53,420 nucleotides of DNA from Sphingomonas lycopersici (GTDB taxonomy: Bacteria; Pseudomonadota; Alphaproteobacteria; Sphingomonadales; Sphingomonadaceae): the NCBI RefSeq assembly GCF_026130605.1, contig NZ_JANFAU010000020.1, positions 1 to 53,420 of the forward strand, written 5' to 3'. The stretch's first letter is position 1, and each line of letters starts with the position of its first letter. Under the pieces are notes generated by a model. It was not told the origin of the DNA. It did no database searches and saw only the letters and a list, made by a program, of their open reading frames with translations. Below, piece by piece: positions 24,450 to 32,986 of this stretch. The translations under genes were made by a program, and so were the position numbers.

Positions 24450-25424
24450 ATGCCGTTGATGCCGATTGTCATGCTGGCGCTGGGCACGATGACCGTGATC
24501 GGGATGCTCCTGTTCGCGTTCGCCGGCCCGTCGGCGGCGCGTGCCAGCAGCCGCCGGCTGGTCGCGCTGCGCGAGCGCCACTCCACCTCGCCCGCGATGG
24601 CGGTGGAGGCGCAGATGCGCCGCATCACCGGCAAGAACACCAGCAAGGCCGACGAGGCCGCGATGCGCTTTCTGCCGCGGCCGGCCGAGCTCAAGAAGCG
24701 GTTGGTGCGCACCGGCAAGAGCTGGACGGTCGGCCAATATGGCCTGGCGACGCTGGGCATCACATTGTTCATCGCGCTCACGCTGATGGTGAAGGGACTG
24801 CCGACGCTGCTCGCGCTGCTGACCGGGCTGGCGATCGGCGCGGGTCTTCCGCATCTCGTCGTCGGTTTTCTCATCAAGCGCCGCATCGCCCAGTTCAACG
24901 CCAAATTCCCCGACGCGATCGAGCTTCTCGTCCGCGGCCTTCGCTCGGGCCTGCCGATCACCGAGACGATGGCGGTGGTGGCATCCGAGGTGCCCGATCC
25001 GGTCGGCGAGGAATTCCGCATCGTTTCCGACAAGATGAAGATCGGCCGCTCGATGGACGTCGCGCTGCAGGAAACCGCGGAGCGGATCGGCACGCCCGAA
25101 TTCCAATTTTTCTGCATCACTATCGCGATCCAGCGCGAAACCGGCGGCAACCTCGCGGAAACGCTGCAGAATCTCGCCACCGTGCTGCGCCAGCGCGGCC
25201 AGATGAAGCTCAAGATCAAGGCGATGTCGTCGGAATCAAAGGCGTCGGCCTATATCATCGGCTCGCTGCCGTTCATCGTCTTCGCGCTGATCTGGTCGAT
25301 CAACGGATCCTATATGCAGAACTTCTTCAGCGATCCCCGGCTGATGGTCGCGGGCGGCGGCGGGCTGGTGTGGATGGCGATCGGCGGCTTCATCATGGCC
25401 AAGATGATCAATTTCGAGATCTGA
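24450..25424 (+). CDS. tadB: Tad pilus inner-membrane platform protein TadB
   Basis: A protein of about 324 residues with a GspF/T2SSF domain. An N-terminal membrane helix (MPLMPIVMLALGTMTVIGMLLFAFAG) is followed by a basic cytoplasmic part, two helices near 100-140, the domain core FNAKFPDAIELLVRGLRSGLPITETM...GTPEFQFFCITIAIQRETGGNLAETLQNLATVLR, and C-terminal membrane helices. It forms the platform with TadC and normally works with the ATPase TadA. ATG 24450 was chosen over the TTG at 24435. Confidence 0.93.
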   Translation: MPLMPIVMLALGTMTVIGMLLFAFAGPSAARASSRRLVALRERHSTSPAMAVEAQMRRITGKNTSKADEAAMRFLPRPAELKKRLVRTGKSWTVGQYGLATLGITLFIALTLMVKGLPTLLALLTGLAIGAGLPHLVVGFLIKRRIAQFNAKFPDAIELLVRGLRSGLPITETMAVVASEVPDPVGEEFRIVSDKMKIGRSMDVALQETAERIGTPEFQFFCITIAIQRETGGNLAETLQNLATVLRQRGQMKLKIKAMSSESKASAYIIGSLPFIVFALIWSINGSYMQNFFSDPRLMVAGGGGLVWMAIGGFIMAKMINFEI

Positions 25425-25428
25425 CGCG

Positions 25429-26430
25429 ATGGAAACGGTCCACAACCCGACGCTGCTTGGAGTCGACGTCTATCTGGTGGCGACGATCCTGTCGGGCATC
25501 GCCTCGCTCGCGGTGCTGGTGGCGATCTATGCCGCGCTCAGCGTGCGCGATCCGATGGCCCGGCGGGTCAAGGCGCTCAACGAGCGGCGCGAGCAGCTGA
25601 AGGCGGGGATCATCGCCCCCAGCGGCAAACGCCGCGCCAAATTGGTCCGCCAAAGCGACGGCGCGGATCGCATGCGCGCGTTTCTCTCCTCGCTCAAGGT
25701 GCTGCAGGACAGCCAGCTTAAGGAAGCCCAGCTCAAGCTGCTCCAGGCCGGCATCCGATCGAAGGAATGGGCGGTCGGCGTGATCTTCGGCCGGCTGATG
25801 CTGCCGATCTTCATCGGCGGGCTGATGGTGTTCCTCGTCTACGGCACCGATAGTTTCGCCGACTGGACCCCGCTCAAACGTTACGGGCTGGTCGCGATCA
25901 CGTTCATCGTCAGCTACAAAGCGCCCGACATCTTCCTCAAGAACAAGATCACCAAGCGCTCGCAGGCGATCCGCAAGGGCTTGCCCGATGCGCTCGACCT
26001 GCTGGTGATCTGCGCCGAGGCGGGGCTCACGGTCGACGCCGCCTTCCATCGCGTCGCGAAGGAGCTCGGCAAAGCCTATCCCGAGCTCGGCGACGAATTC
26101 GCGCTCACCGCGATCGAATTGGGCTTCCTCACCGACCGGCGGCAGGCGTTCGAGAATTTCGCGACGCGCATCGCGCTCGACGACATCAAGGGGATCGTCA
26201 CGACGATGATCCAGACCGAGAAATACGGCACCCCCTTGGCCTCCGCGCTGCGCGTGCTGTCGGCCGAGTTCCGCAACGCGCGGATGATGCGCGCCGAGGA
26301 AAAGGCCGCGCGGCTCCCCGCGATCATGACGGTGCCGCTGATCCTGTTCATCCTGCCGGTGTTGTTCGTCGTCATCCTCGGCCCGGCGGCGTGCTCGATC
26401 AAGGACTCGTTCATCAACGGCGGGCATTGA
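25429..26430 (+). CDS. tadC: Tad pilus inner-membrane platform protein TadC
   Basis: A protein of 333 residues, second GspF-type platform protein. Membrane helices lie near the N-terminus (LVATILSGIASLAVLVAIYAAL), at about 120-165 and at the C-terminus (IMTVPLILFILPVLFVVILGPAAC). The domain core is KGLPDALDLLVICAEAGLTVDAAFHRVAKELG and TMIQTEKYGTPLASALRVLSAEFRNARMMRAEEKAARLP. It starts 4 nt after tadB. The cluster ends here: no TadD, TadE/F/G or pilin genes are seen downstream. Confidence 0.93.
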   Translation: METVHNPTLLGVDVYLVATILSGIASLAVLVAIYAALSVRDPMARRVKALNERREQLKAGIIAPSGKRRAKLVRQSDGADRMRAFLSSLKVLQDSQLKEAQLKLLQAGIRSKEWAVGVIFGRLMLPIFIGGLMVFLVYGTDSFADWTPLKRYGLVAITFIVSYKAPDIFLKNKITKRSQAIRKGLPDALDLLVICAEAGLTVDAAFHRVAKELGKAYPELGDEFALTAIELGFLTDRRQAFENFATRIALDDIKGIVTTMIQTEKYGTPLASALRVLSAEFRNARMMRAEEKAARLPAIMTVPLILFILPVLFVVILGPAACSIKDSFINGGH

Positions 26431-26446
26431 TCGGGCGGGATTTCTG

Positions 26447-26477
26447 CGTTCGCTCTCCGACAAGCTTAGGGCGAACG
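26447..26477. repeat. Degenerate palindromic repeat family A
   Basis: CGTTCG...CCGACAAGCTTAGGGCGAACG: the right arm is intact and the left is shortened and altered. It lies 16 bp after the tadC stop. It is followed by CGGGA-n7-TCCCG, which could act as a weak terminator for the Tad operon. Confidence 0.6.
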
Positions 26478-26558
26478 GGATTGCTAGTCCCGATTGGGCC
26501 AAGCTTCGGCCGCAATCGCTTGGCAAATCTACCCCCGACTCTCTAAGGGCCGGGATAT

Positions 26559-26801
26559 ATGAGCGACCGCGATACCATCCTCACCGCCGTCAAGGCGCAG
26601 ATCGAACCCTTCAACAAGAAGGGCGTCACCGTCACCGAAGCCACCACCTTCCAGGGCGATCTCGAATGGGACAGCCTGACCGTGATGGATTTCGTCGCCG
26701 CGATCGAGGATGAGTTCGACATCATCATCACGATGAACATGCAGGCGGAAATCGAGACGGTCGGCCAGTTGGTCGATGCCGTCGCCAAGCTGAAGGCGTG
26801 A
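26559..26801 (+). CDS. Acyl carrier protein dedicated to sphingolipid synthesis
   Basis: A protein of 80 residues. The phosphopantetheine site is Ser39 in LEWDSLTVMDFVAAIEDEFD. The protein is acidic and of ACP length. It ends 1 nt before the serine palmitoyltransferase gene, and such a pairing is known in sphingomonads and Caulobacter, where the small ACP supplies the acyl thioester for condensation with serine. The serine environment (W before DSL, V after) differs from the fatty-acid-synthase ACP, which usually reads DSLDTVE. Confidence 0.9.
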   Translation: MSDRDTILTAVKAQIEPFNKKGVTVTEATTFQGDLEWDSLTVMDFVAAIEDEFDIIITMNMQAEIETVGQLVDAVAKLKA

Positions 26802-26802
26802 T

Positions 26803-28062
26803 ATGAGCGACGACGGCGTCCAATCCGACCTTCCCGCCGCCGCCGCCGCGGTGCCGGCCGAACGCGACCTGTTCGACAAATTCGCGCCCTTGATTGCCGA
26901 GCGCGAGGCGTTGCTGTCCAGCGGGGTACGCGATCCGTTCGGGATCGTGATGGAGGAGGTGAAATCCCCCACCGTCGCGGTGATCAAGGGCAAGGAAACG
27001 ATCCTGCTCGGCACCTATAATTACATGGGGATGACGTTCGATCCCGACGTGATCGCCGCGGGCAAGGAGGCGTTCGACAAATTCGGCACCGGCACCAACG
27101 GCAGCCGCGCGCTCAACGGCACCTTCCACGACCATATGGAAGTCGAACAGGCGCTGCGCGAATTCTACGGCACCACCGGCGCGATCGTTTTCTCGACCGG
27201 CTATCAGGCCAATCTCGGCGTGATCTCGGCGATCGCCGGCAAGGGCGAATATGTCATCCTCGATGCCGACAGCCACGCCTCGATCTACGACGGCTGCGCG
27301 ATGGGCAATGCCGAGATCGTGCGCTTCCGCCACAATTCGGTCGAGGATCTCGACAAGCGCCTCGGCCGGCTGCCCAAGGAGCCGGGCAAGCTCGTCGTGC
27401 TCGAAGGCGTCTATTCGATGCTCGGCGACGTCGCCCCGCTCAAGGAGATGGTCGCAGTCGCCAAGAAGCACGGCGCGATGGTGCTGGTCGACGAGGCGCA
27501 TTCGATGGGCTTCTTCGGCCCCAACGGGCGTGGCGTCTACGAGGATCAGGGGCTGGAGGATCAGGTCGATTTCGTGATCGGCACCTTCTCCAAATCGGTC
27601 GGCACGGTCGGCGGCTTCTGCGTCTCGAACCACCCGAAGTTCGAGATCCTGCGCTTCGTCTGCCGCCCCTATATCTTCACCGCCAGCCTGCCGCCGGCGG
27701 TGGTGGCGAGCGCCGCCACGTCGATCCGCAAGCTGATGCACGCGCACAACAAGCGCGCGCATCTGTGGGAAAACACTCGCCAATTGCACGGCGGCTTGAA
27801 GCGCCTCGGCTTCCGCCTGCCGACCGATGAGCCGCAATCGGCGGTGGTCGCGGTGCTGCTCGAAGATCAGACGCAGGCGGTGGCGATGTGGCACGCGCTG
27901 CTCGAGGCCGGGCTTTACGTCAACGTCGCGCGGCCGCCGGCGACCCCGGCCGGCACCTTCCTGCTGCGCTGCTCGGTCTGCGCCGAGCACACCAGCGAGC
28001 AGATCGCGCAGGTGATCGCGATGTTCGAAGCCGCCGGCCGCGCGACCGGGGCGATCGGCTGA
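26803..28062 (+). CDS. spt: Serine palmitoyltransferase
   Basis: A protein of 419 residues of the alpha-oxoamine synthase family, close to the 420 of the Sphingomonas paucimobilis enzyme. It condenses L-serine with an acyl thioester to 3-ketodihydrosphingosine, the first committed step to sphingolipids. The PLP lysine is K264 in IGTFSKSVGTVGGF; the stacking His is in DADSHASIYDG, and the PLP-contacting Asp/His in LVDEAHSMGFFG. NYMGMTFDP and GTGTNGSRALNGTF are also typical. It is soluble, without the membrane helix of eukaryotic subunits. It follows the ACP gene by 1 nt. Confidence 0.96.
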   Translation: MSDDGVQSDLPAAAAAVPAERDLFDKFAPLIAEREALLSSGVRDPFGIVMEEVKSPTVAVIKGKETILLGTYNYMGMTFDPDVIAAGKEAFDKFGTGTNGSRALNGTFHDHMEVEQALREFYGTTGAIVFSTGYQANLGVISAIAGKGEYVILDADSHASIYDGCAMGNAEIVRFRHNSVEDLDKRLGRLPKEPGKLVVLEGVYSMLGDVAPLKEMVAVAKKHGAMVLVDEAHSMGFFGPNGRGVYEDQGLEDQVDFVIGTFSKSVGTVGGFCVSNHPKFEILRFVCRPYIFTASLPPAVVASAATSIRKLMHAHNKRAHLWENTRQLHGGLKRLGFRLPTDEPQSAVVAVLLEDQTQAVAMWHALLEAGLYVNVARPPATPAGTFLLRCSVCAEHTSEQIAQVIAMFEAAGRATGAIG

Positions 28063-28092
28063 CCGGTTTGCGGTAGAGCGGGATGCCCTGTC

Positions 28093-28147
28093 CCGTTCGT
28101 GCTGAACCAGTCGGAGCCCTGCCCTTCGACTGGCTCCGGGCGAACGG
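28093..28147. repeat. Palindromic repeat family A variant
   Basis: A 55-bp element from CCGTTCG to CGAACGG. Its inner arms differ from the other copies (CTGAACCAGTCGGAGCCCTG paired with CTTCGACTGGCTCCGGG), so the arms have changed together. It lies between spt and the histidine kinase gene. Confidence 0.75.
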
Positions 28148-28203
28148 ATATGTATGATCGCATATCCTTCCCCTGAATCGCCTGCTCTGGTAGGGAGATC
28201 GCC

Positions 28204-30159
28204 GTGAACGGGAACGTCTGGGAAGCGATTCCGGAAGGGGCTGTGTCCAGGCTGCGCGCCATTGCGCTGGCTGTAATGGGGCTGCTGGGCGTTGCCGTGC
28301 TCGTCGGGCTGATCCTGACGCTGGGCGAGGCCAACCGCCAGCGCGACCGCGCGATCCAGCTGCAATCGCACAGCTATGACGTGATGATCCTCGCGCGCAC
28401 GCTGACGGGGACGATCGCCCGATCCGAGGCGACGCTCGGCCGCTTCGTCATCTCGGGCGATAAGCGGCTCGGGCAGCGTTATTATGACGACTGGCAACTC
28501 GCCGGGAAGCAGATCGAACGGCTCGCCGATCTGACCCGCGACAGCGACAGCCAGGCGTCGCGGATCGCGCGGCTGCGCGCCGATTACCAGGAGCGCGGCA
28601 AGCAATTGTCGCTGATCGCGCTCAGCACCAATTATCATAAGAACGATCAGGCGCTGTCGCTCTATTATGCCGCGCGCAAGGCACCGGCGCTGATCGGGAT
28701 CGACACGATCCTCGAGGAGATATCGGGGATCGAGCGCGATCTGCTCGATCGGCGCACCGCCGAAACGCGCGCGGCGATCGATCGCTCGACGCGGCTCGCG
28801 GGGATACTCTCCTCGTTCGGCATCCTGATCCTGATCGGCGCGATCGCCCTGGGCATGCTCACCGTCCGCGCGCTGACCGAGCGCGGCATCGCGCTCGCCG
28901 AGGCCGATGCCGAGCGCAAGCGCGCCGACGAATTTGCCGCCGCGGTCACGGTCGCGACCGACGAGCTGCGCGATCAGGAGGCGCGGCTGCGCCAGGTGCA
29001 GAAGATGGAGGCGGTCGGCCAGCTCACCGGGGGCATCGCCCACGATTTCAACAATATGCTCGCGGTTGTTATGGGCGGACTCGAGCTGGCGCAGCGCGGC
29101 GTCAACGGCGATGCGACGCGCGCGGCGATTGCGCGGCAGCTCGATAGTGCGATGGAAGGCGCGAAGCGCGCCGCGGCGCTGACCCGCCAGTTGCTCAGCT
29201 TCACCCGCGAAGGCGGGATCAACCCCGAGGTGATGCGCGTCGGCGAGTTGCTCACCGGCATGTCCGATCTGCTCGATCGCACCCTGGGCGACCGCATCTC
29301 GGTGGTGATCCGCGACGAGAGCCGGGGGTGGCGGCTCCGCGCGGATCGCGTCCAGCTCGAGAACAGCCTCGTCAACCTTGCGGTCAACGCCCGCGACGCG
29401 ATGGACGGACGCGGGACGCTGACGATCACCGCGGGCGCCACCACGCTCGCGGCGGGTGCGCGCGAATGCCCGGCCGGCGACTATCTGACGATCGCGGTGG
29501 CCGACACCGGCTGCGGGATGACCGCGGAGGTGGCGGAGCGGGTGTTCGAGCCGTTCTTCACCACCAAGCCGGTCGGCAAGGGCACCGGGCTCGGGCTCAG
29601 CCAGATCTTCGCCTTCGTCCGGCAGCAGGGCGGCGCGGTCGCGCTCGACAGCATCCCGGGCCAGGGCACGACGATCACGCTGTTCCTTCCGCGCGTCGTC
29701 TCCGCCGAGGACGGCCCGAGCGCCTCGCCGTCTGCGCCCGCCGCGCCCGTTGGCGCCGATATCGCGTCGGTCGACATATTGGTGGTGGAGGACGATCCAC
29801 GCGTGCTCGGCGCGACCGTCCGCGCGCTGCGCGAGTTGGGGCACCGGCCGATCCCGTGCGACGACCCGCTCGCCGCCCCCGCGCTGCTTGCGACGCATAA
29901 GTCGATCGGGCTGATCCTGTCGGACGTGCTGATGCCCGAGCGTACCGGGCCGGAGATGATTGCCGCGCTCGATCCGCAATATGCCCATCTGCCCGTGCTG
30001 TTCGTCACCGGCTTCGCGGGCGAGATGATGGAGCATGAGGCGTTTCGCGGGCGTCAGGTGTTGCGCAAACCTTTCACGCTCGCCGCGCTGGAACGCGCGA
30101 TCGCGACGACGCTCAGCGGCGTCGGCCCGGTCGGGGAGGATCAGGTGGCTGCGGAATAG
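28204..30159 (+). CDS. Hybrid histidine kinase with CHASE3-like sensor and receiver
   Basis: A protein of 651 residues starting at GTG, with AGGGAG about 5 nt upstream. Two membrane helices (about 18-40 and 200-222) enclose a periplasmic helical CHASE3-like domain. A coiled linker leads to the HisKA domain with H280 in GGIAHDFNN, a HATPase domain (N-box NLAVNARDAMDG, G1 VADTGCGM, F/G2 EPFFTTKPVGKGTGLGLSQ) and a C-terminal receiver with D574 in LILSDVLMPE and KPF later. There is no separate response regulator beside it, so output must pass to a partner elsewhere. It is placed between spt and lptF; whether it controls them is not shown. Confidence 0.9.
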   Translation: MNGNVWEAIPEGAVSRLRAIALAVMGLLGVAVLVGLILTLGEANRQRDRAIQLQSHSYDVMILARTLTGTIARSEATLGRFVISGDKRLGQRYYDDWQLAGKQIERLADLTRDSDSQASRIARLRADYQERGKQLSLIALSTNYHKNDQALSLYYAARKAPALIGIDTILEEISGIERDLLDRRTAETRAAIDRSTRLAGILSSFGILILIGAIALGMLTVRALTERGIALAEADAERKRADEFAAAVTVATDELRDQEARLRQVQKMEAVGQLTGGIAHDFNNMLAVVMGGLELAQRGVNGDATRAAIARQLDSAMEGAKRAAALTRQLLSFTREGGINPEVMRVGELLTGMSDLLDRTLGDRISVVIRDESRGWRLRADRVQLENSLVNLAVNARDAMDGRGTLTITAGATTLAAGARECPAGDYLTIAVADTGCGMTAEVAERVFEPFFTTKPVGKGTGLGLSQIFAFVRQQGGAVALDSIPGQGTTITLFLPRVVSAEDGPSASPSAPAAPVGADIASVDILVVEDDPRVLGATVRALRELGHRPIPCDDPLAAPALLATHKSIGLILSDVLMPERTGPEMIAALDPQYAHLPVLFVTGFAGEMMEHEAFRGRQVLRKPFTLAALERAIATTLSGVGPVGEDQVAAE

Positions 30160-30572
30160 GATTAATTCGGTATATTATATACCTTGGCACGATTCTCCTC
30201 GTGTGAACTTCGTGAACTTTGCCAAACCACGGACCGTCACCCCGGCCTTGAGCGGGGGTCCATCGTGCCGCACGCTCCACGGCCAGAACCTCTTGCTCCG
30301 CGCTTGCCTCCCGAAGGACCCCGGCTCAAGGCCGCGGTGACGGTGGGGAAGGCAGGAACATCTATCTGAATCCGCCCGGAAGACCGGACACAATGGACGC
30401 CGGCGCAGGAACGGCGCGGCGGATCACGCCTCTCGAAACCGCCGAATTTAAACCCACCCTAGCGCCATTTTTGCCACGATCGCGCACCCACCCGATATTT
30501 CCGGCTGACGCCCGCCGCGCGCGCGCCTATACCCCGCTATCTTTCGCAGCGCCGAGTGTCCGTTCCCCGCCC
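30160..30572. other. 413-bp interval upstream of lptF with a family B repeat
   Basis: Begins with an A/T-rich stretch (GGATTAATTCGGTATATTATATACC, which contains the dyad GGTATATTATATACC at 30169-30183), then the repeat at 30236-30341, then about 230 bp of unremarkable leader before the lptF ATG. The A/T-rich dyad could be a promoter or operator; nothing else is seen. Confidence 0.5.
30236..30341. repeat. Inverted-repeat element, family B, copy 2
   Basis: 106 bp bounded by GTCACCCCGGCCTTGAGC and GGCTCAAGGCCGCGGTGAC. It is the inverted counterpart of 4642-4746, with about 13 differences by hand alignment, including a 1-bp indel. Confidence 0.85.
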
Positions 30573-31775
30573 ATGAAATCGATCGACCGCTACATGGCCC
30601 GGCTGATCGCGCTGCCGCTGTTCTCCACGCTGATCCTGGCGGCGATGTTGCTGGTGCTCGATCGCATGCTGCGGCTGTTCGACTTCGTCGCGACCGAGGG
30701 CGGGCCGGTTTCGGTGGTGTGGCGGATGCTCGCCAATCTGCTGCCCGAATATCTCGGGCTCGGCATCCCGATCGGGCTGATGCTCGGCATCCTGCTCGCC
30801 TTCCGCCGCCTCGCCACCTCGTCCGAGCTCGATGTGATGCGCGGCGTGGGGATGAGCTACGGCCGGTTGCTCCGCGTCCCCTATATGTATGCCACCGCGC
30901 TGGCGCTGCTCAATCTGGCGATCGTCGGCTATGTCCAGCCCAAGGCGCGCTACGCCTATGAGCAGCTCCGCTTCGAGCTGCGCACCGGCGCGCTCGGCGC
31001 ATCGATCAAGGTCGGCGAATTCACCAAGCTCGGCGACCGCATGACACTGAGGATCGAGCAGAGCCGCGACGACGGACGCCAGCTTTCGGGCATCTTCGTC
31101 CACGCGCAGACCCCCAAAGGCGACTGGATCGGGGTGACCGCGCAGCATGGCCGCTTCCTCGCCACCGACGATCCCGATGTGATCATCCTGCGGCTCAGCA
31201 ACGGCACGTTGGTCCACAATCGCAGCGATTTCAGCGTGCCGCGCGTGCTGAGCTTCAACAGCCACGATCTGCCGATCAACCTGCCCAAATTCGAGCAGTT
31301 CCGCGTCCGCAGCGGGCTCAGCCTCGAAGCGACCCTGCCCGAGCTGGTCAAATCGGGGCGCAGCGCGCAGACGCTCCACGAGCGCGACGCGAGCCGCGCC
31401 GAATTCCATTTCCGCATGGCGGAGATCGTCTCGATGTTCCTGCTGCCGCTGCTCGCGGTGGCATTGGGGGTGCCGCCGAAACGCTCGACCTCCGCGCTCG
31501 GCGTATTCCTGTCGATCGTGATGATCGTCACCTATCACAAGGTGAACCAATATGCCGCCTCGGTCGCGCAGCTTGGCGGGATCGATCCGTTGATCGCCTT
31601 GTGGGTGCCGTTCCTGATGTTCGCCGGGCTGGTGCTGTGGATGTATCGCACGATCGCTTATGTTCCCGGCGGGCAGCCGATCGGCGCGCTCGAACGCGTG
31701 GCGGGCAAGGCGTGGAAGGCGGTGGTCCGCTATCTGCCCGGCCGTCGCCGCCACCGGACAGAGGCCGCGGCATGA
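30573..31775 (+). CDS. lptF: Lpt transporter permease LptF
   Basis: A protein of 400 residues of the YjgP/YjgQ family. The start ATG at 30573 begins MKSIDRYMARLIALPLFSTLIL; three helices, a periplasmic beta-jellyroll (about 130-270, VKVGEFT-like segment to LSFNSHDLPINLP) and three helices follow. The typical RRLATSSELDVMRGVGMSYGRLL coupling region is present. LptFG with LptB extract a lipid from the inner membrane and pass it to LptC/LptA. In LPS-lacking sphingomonads the cargo may be glycosphingolipid (inference). Its stop overlaps the lptG ATG. Confidence 0.93.
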   Translation: MKSIDRYMARLIALPLFSTLILAAMLLVLDRMLRLFDFVATEGGPVSVVWRMLANLLPEYLGLGIPIGLMLGILLAFRRLATSSELDVMRGVGMSYGRLLRVPYMYATALALLNLAIVGYVQPKARYAYEQLRFELRTGALGASIKVGEFTKLGDRMTLRIEQSRDDGRQLSGIFVHAQTPKGDWIGVTAQHGRFLATDDPDVIILRLSNGTLVHNRSDFSVPRVLSFNSHDLPINLPKFEQFRVRSGLSLEATLPELVKSGRSAQTLHERDASRAEFHFRMAEIVSMFLLPLLAVALGVPPKRSTSALGVFLSIVMIVTYHKVNQYAASVAQLGGIDPLIALWVPFLMFAGLVLWMYRTIAYVPGGQPIGALERVAGKAWKAVVRYLPGRRRHRTEAAA

Positions 31776-32863
31776 CCTCGTTCTTCCCCTCGCGCACCGT
31801 GTCGCTGTACATGGGGCGGATGTTCCTGATCCGCACGTTCGGCATCCTCGCCGGGCTCGTGCTGGTGCTCCAGGCGCTCGATCTGCTCGGCGAATCGGGC
31901 AAGATTCTCGCGGTGCCCGGGAACAGCGACGCGCAGGTGTGGCATTACGTTTCGCTGCGCGCGCCGCAGATCATCGCGCGCTTCCTGCCCTTTTCGGTGC
32001 TGCTCGGGACGATCCTGACGCTGATCACGATGAACCAGAACAGCGAGGTGATCGCGCTCAAGGCGTCGGGGCTGTCGGCGCATCAGGTGCTCGCGCCGCT
32101 GATCGTCGCGAGCATCGGGGTGGCCGCGCTGAGCTTCGCGTTCAACGACCGCATCGTGCCGCGCGCCACCGCGACGCTCAACCGATGGCAGAAGGTCGAT
32201 TACGGCCCGATGCCGGTCGATCGCGGCGACCGGACCAATGTGTGGGTGCGCTCCGGCCCCGATCTGATCGAGGTCGAGCAGATCAAGGGCCGCGGCAGCG
32301 CGGCGCAACTCGGCGGGATTACGGTCTATGACCGCCAGGGTGGCGATCTCCACGCGGTCATCTTCGCCCAGCACGGCCGCTACAGCGGGAACGGCTGGAC
32401 GATCTGGCCCGCGCGGCGCTTCGACGTCGCGGCCGGCAAGATGGCCGATATCGGCGAGACGGTGACGGCGCGCGGCGTGACACCCGATCAATTCACCCTC
32501 GCCTCGGTCGACGCCGACGAATTGTCGTTCGGCGCGCTCAAGGCCGCGATCGACGATCTCGCCGCGGCGGGGCGCCCGACCAAGGCGCTGGAAGGCGCGC
32601 TGTGGCACAAATTGTCCGGCCCGATGTCGTCGGTGCTGATGCCGTTGCTCGGCGCGGTGGCGGCGTTCGGGATCGCGCGATCGGGGAAGTTGTTCGTCCG
32701 CGCGGTGATCGGCATGGCGTTGGGCTTCGCCTATTTCGTCGCGGACAATTTCGCGCTGGCGATGGGCAATCTCGGCGCCTACCCGCCGTTCCTCGCAGCC
32801 TGGGCGCCGTTCCTGCTGTTCCTGTTCATCGGCGAAACGGTGCTGCTGCGCACCGAGGAATAG
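31772..32863 (+). CDS. lptG: Lpt transporter permease LptG
   Basis: A protein of 363 residues, second permease of the Lpt ABC transporter. It begins MTSFFPSRTVSLYMGRMFLIRTFGILAGL, with LLGTILTLITMNQNSEVIALKASGLSAHQVLAPL as the NBD-coupling region, a periplasmic beta-jellyroll (about 130-240) and C-terminal helices (LLGAVAAFGIARSGK...GETVLL). The ATGA overlap with lptF shows tight coupling. A family A repeat follows its stop and may end the transcript. Confidence 0.93.
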   Translation: MTSFFPSRTVSLYMGRMFLIRTFGILAGLVLVLQALDLLGESGKILAVPGNSDAQVWHYVSLRAPQIIARFLPFSVLLGTILTLITMNQNSEVIALKASGLSAHQVLAPLIVASIGVAALSFAFNDRIVPRATATLNRWQKVDYGPMPVDRGDRTNVWVRSGPDLIEVEQIKGRGSAAQLGGITVYDRQGGDLHAVIFAQHGRYSGNGWTIWPARRFDVAAGKMADIGETVTARGVTPDQFTLASVDADELSFGALKAAIDDLAAAGRPTKALEGALWHKLSGPMSSVLMPLLGAVAAFGIARSGKLFVRAVIGMALGFAYFVADNFALAMGNLGAYPPFLAAWAPFLLFLFIGETVLLRTEE

Positions 32864-32888
32864 CAGTTACATCGAGATTCCCTGTCCT

Positions 32889-32966
32889 CGTTCGGGCTGA
32901 GCCTGTCGAAGCCCTGCCCTTTCTGCCGAAGAAGTGCAGCCCTTCGACAAGCTCAGGGCGAACGGT
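32889..32966. repeat. Full-length palindromic repeat family A (intergenic reference copy)
   Basis: 78 bp: left half CGTTCGGGCTGAGCCTGTC, right half GACAAGCTCAGGGCGAACG, with a small central palindrome (TTTCTGCCGAAGAAG). It lies between convergent lptG and the desaturase gene and is the best intact copy for comparison with the one in smc. Confidence 0.9.
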
Positions 32967-32986
32967 GAGGATAAGCTCGTAACGCC

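Noticed and set aside
23067..25106. A 679-codon open frame on the minus strand
   Set aside because: Antisense to cpaE and tadB, with low-complexity Arg/Ala/Asp-rich translation; a shadow.
26728..30036. A 1102-codon open frame on the minus strand
   Set aside because: It runs antisense to the ACP, spt and histidine kinase genes, is Arg/Ala/His-rich and has no domain; it arises from high G+C at third positions.
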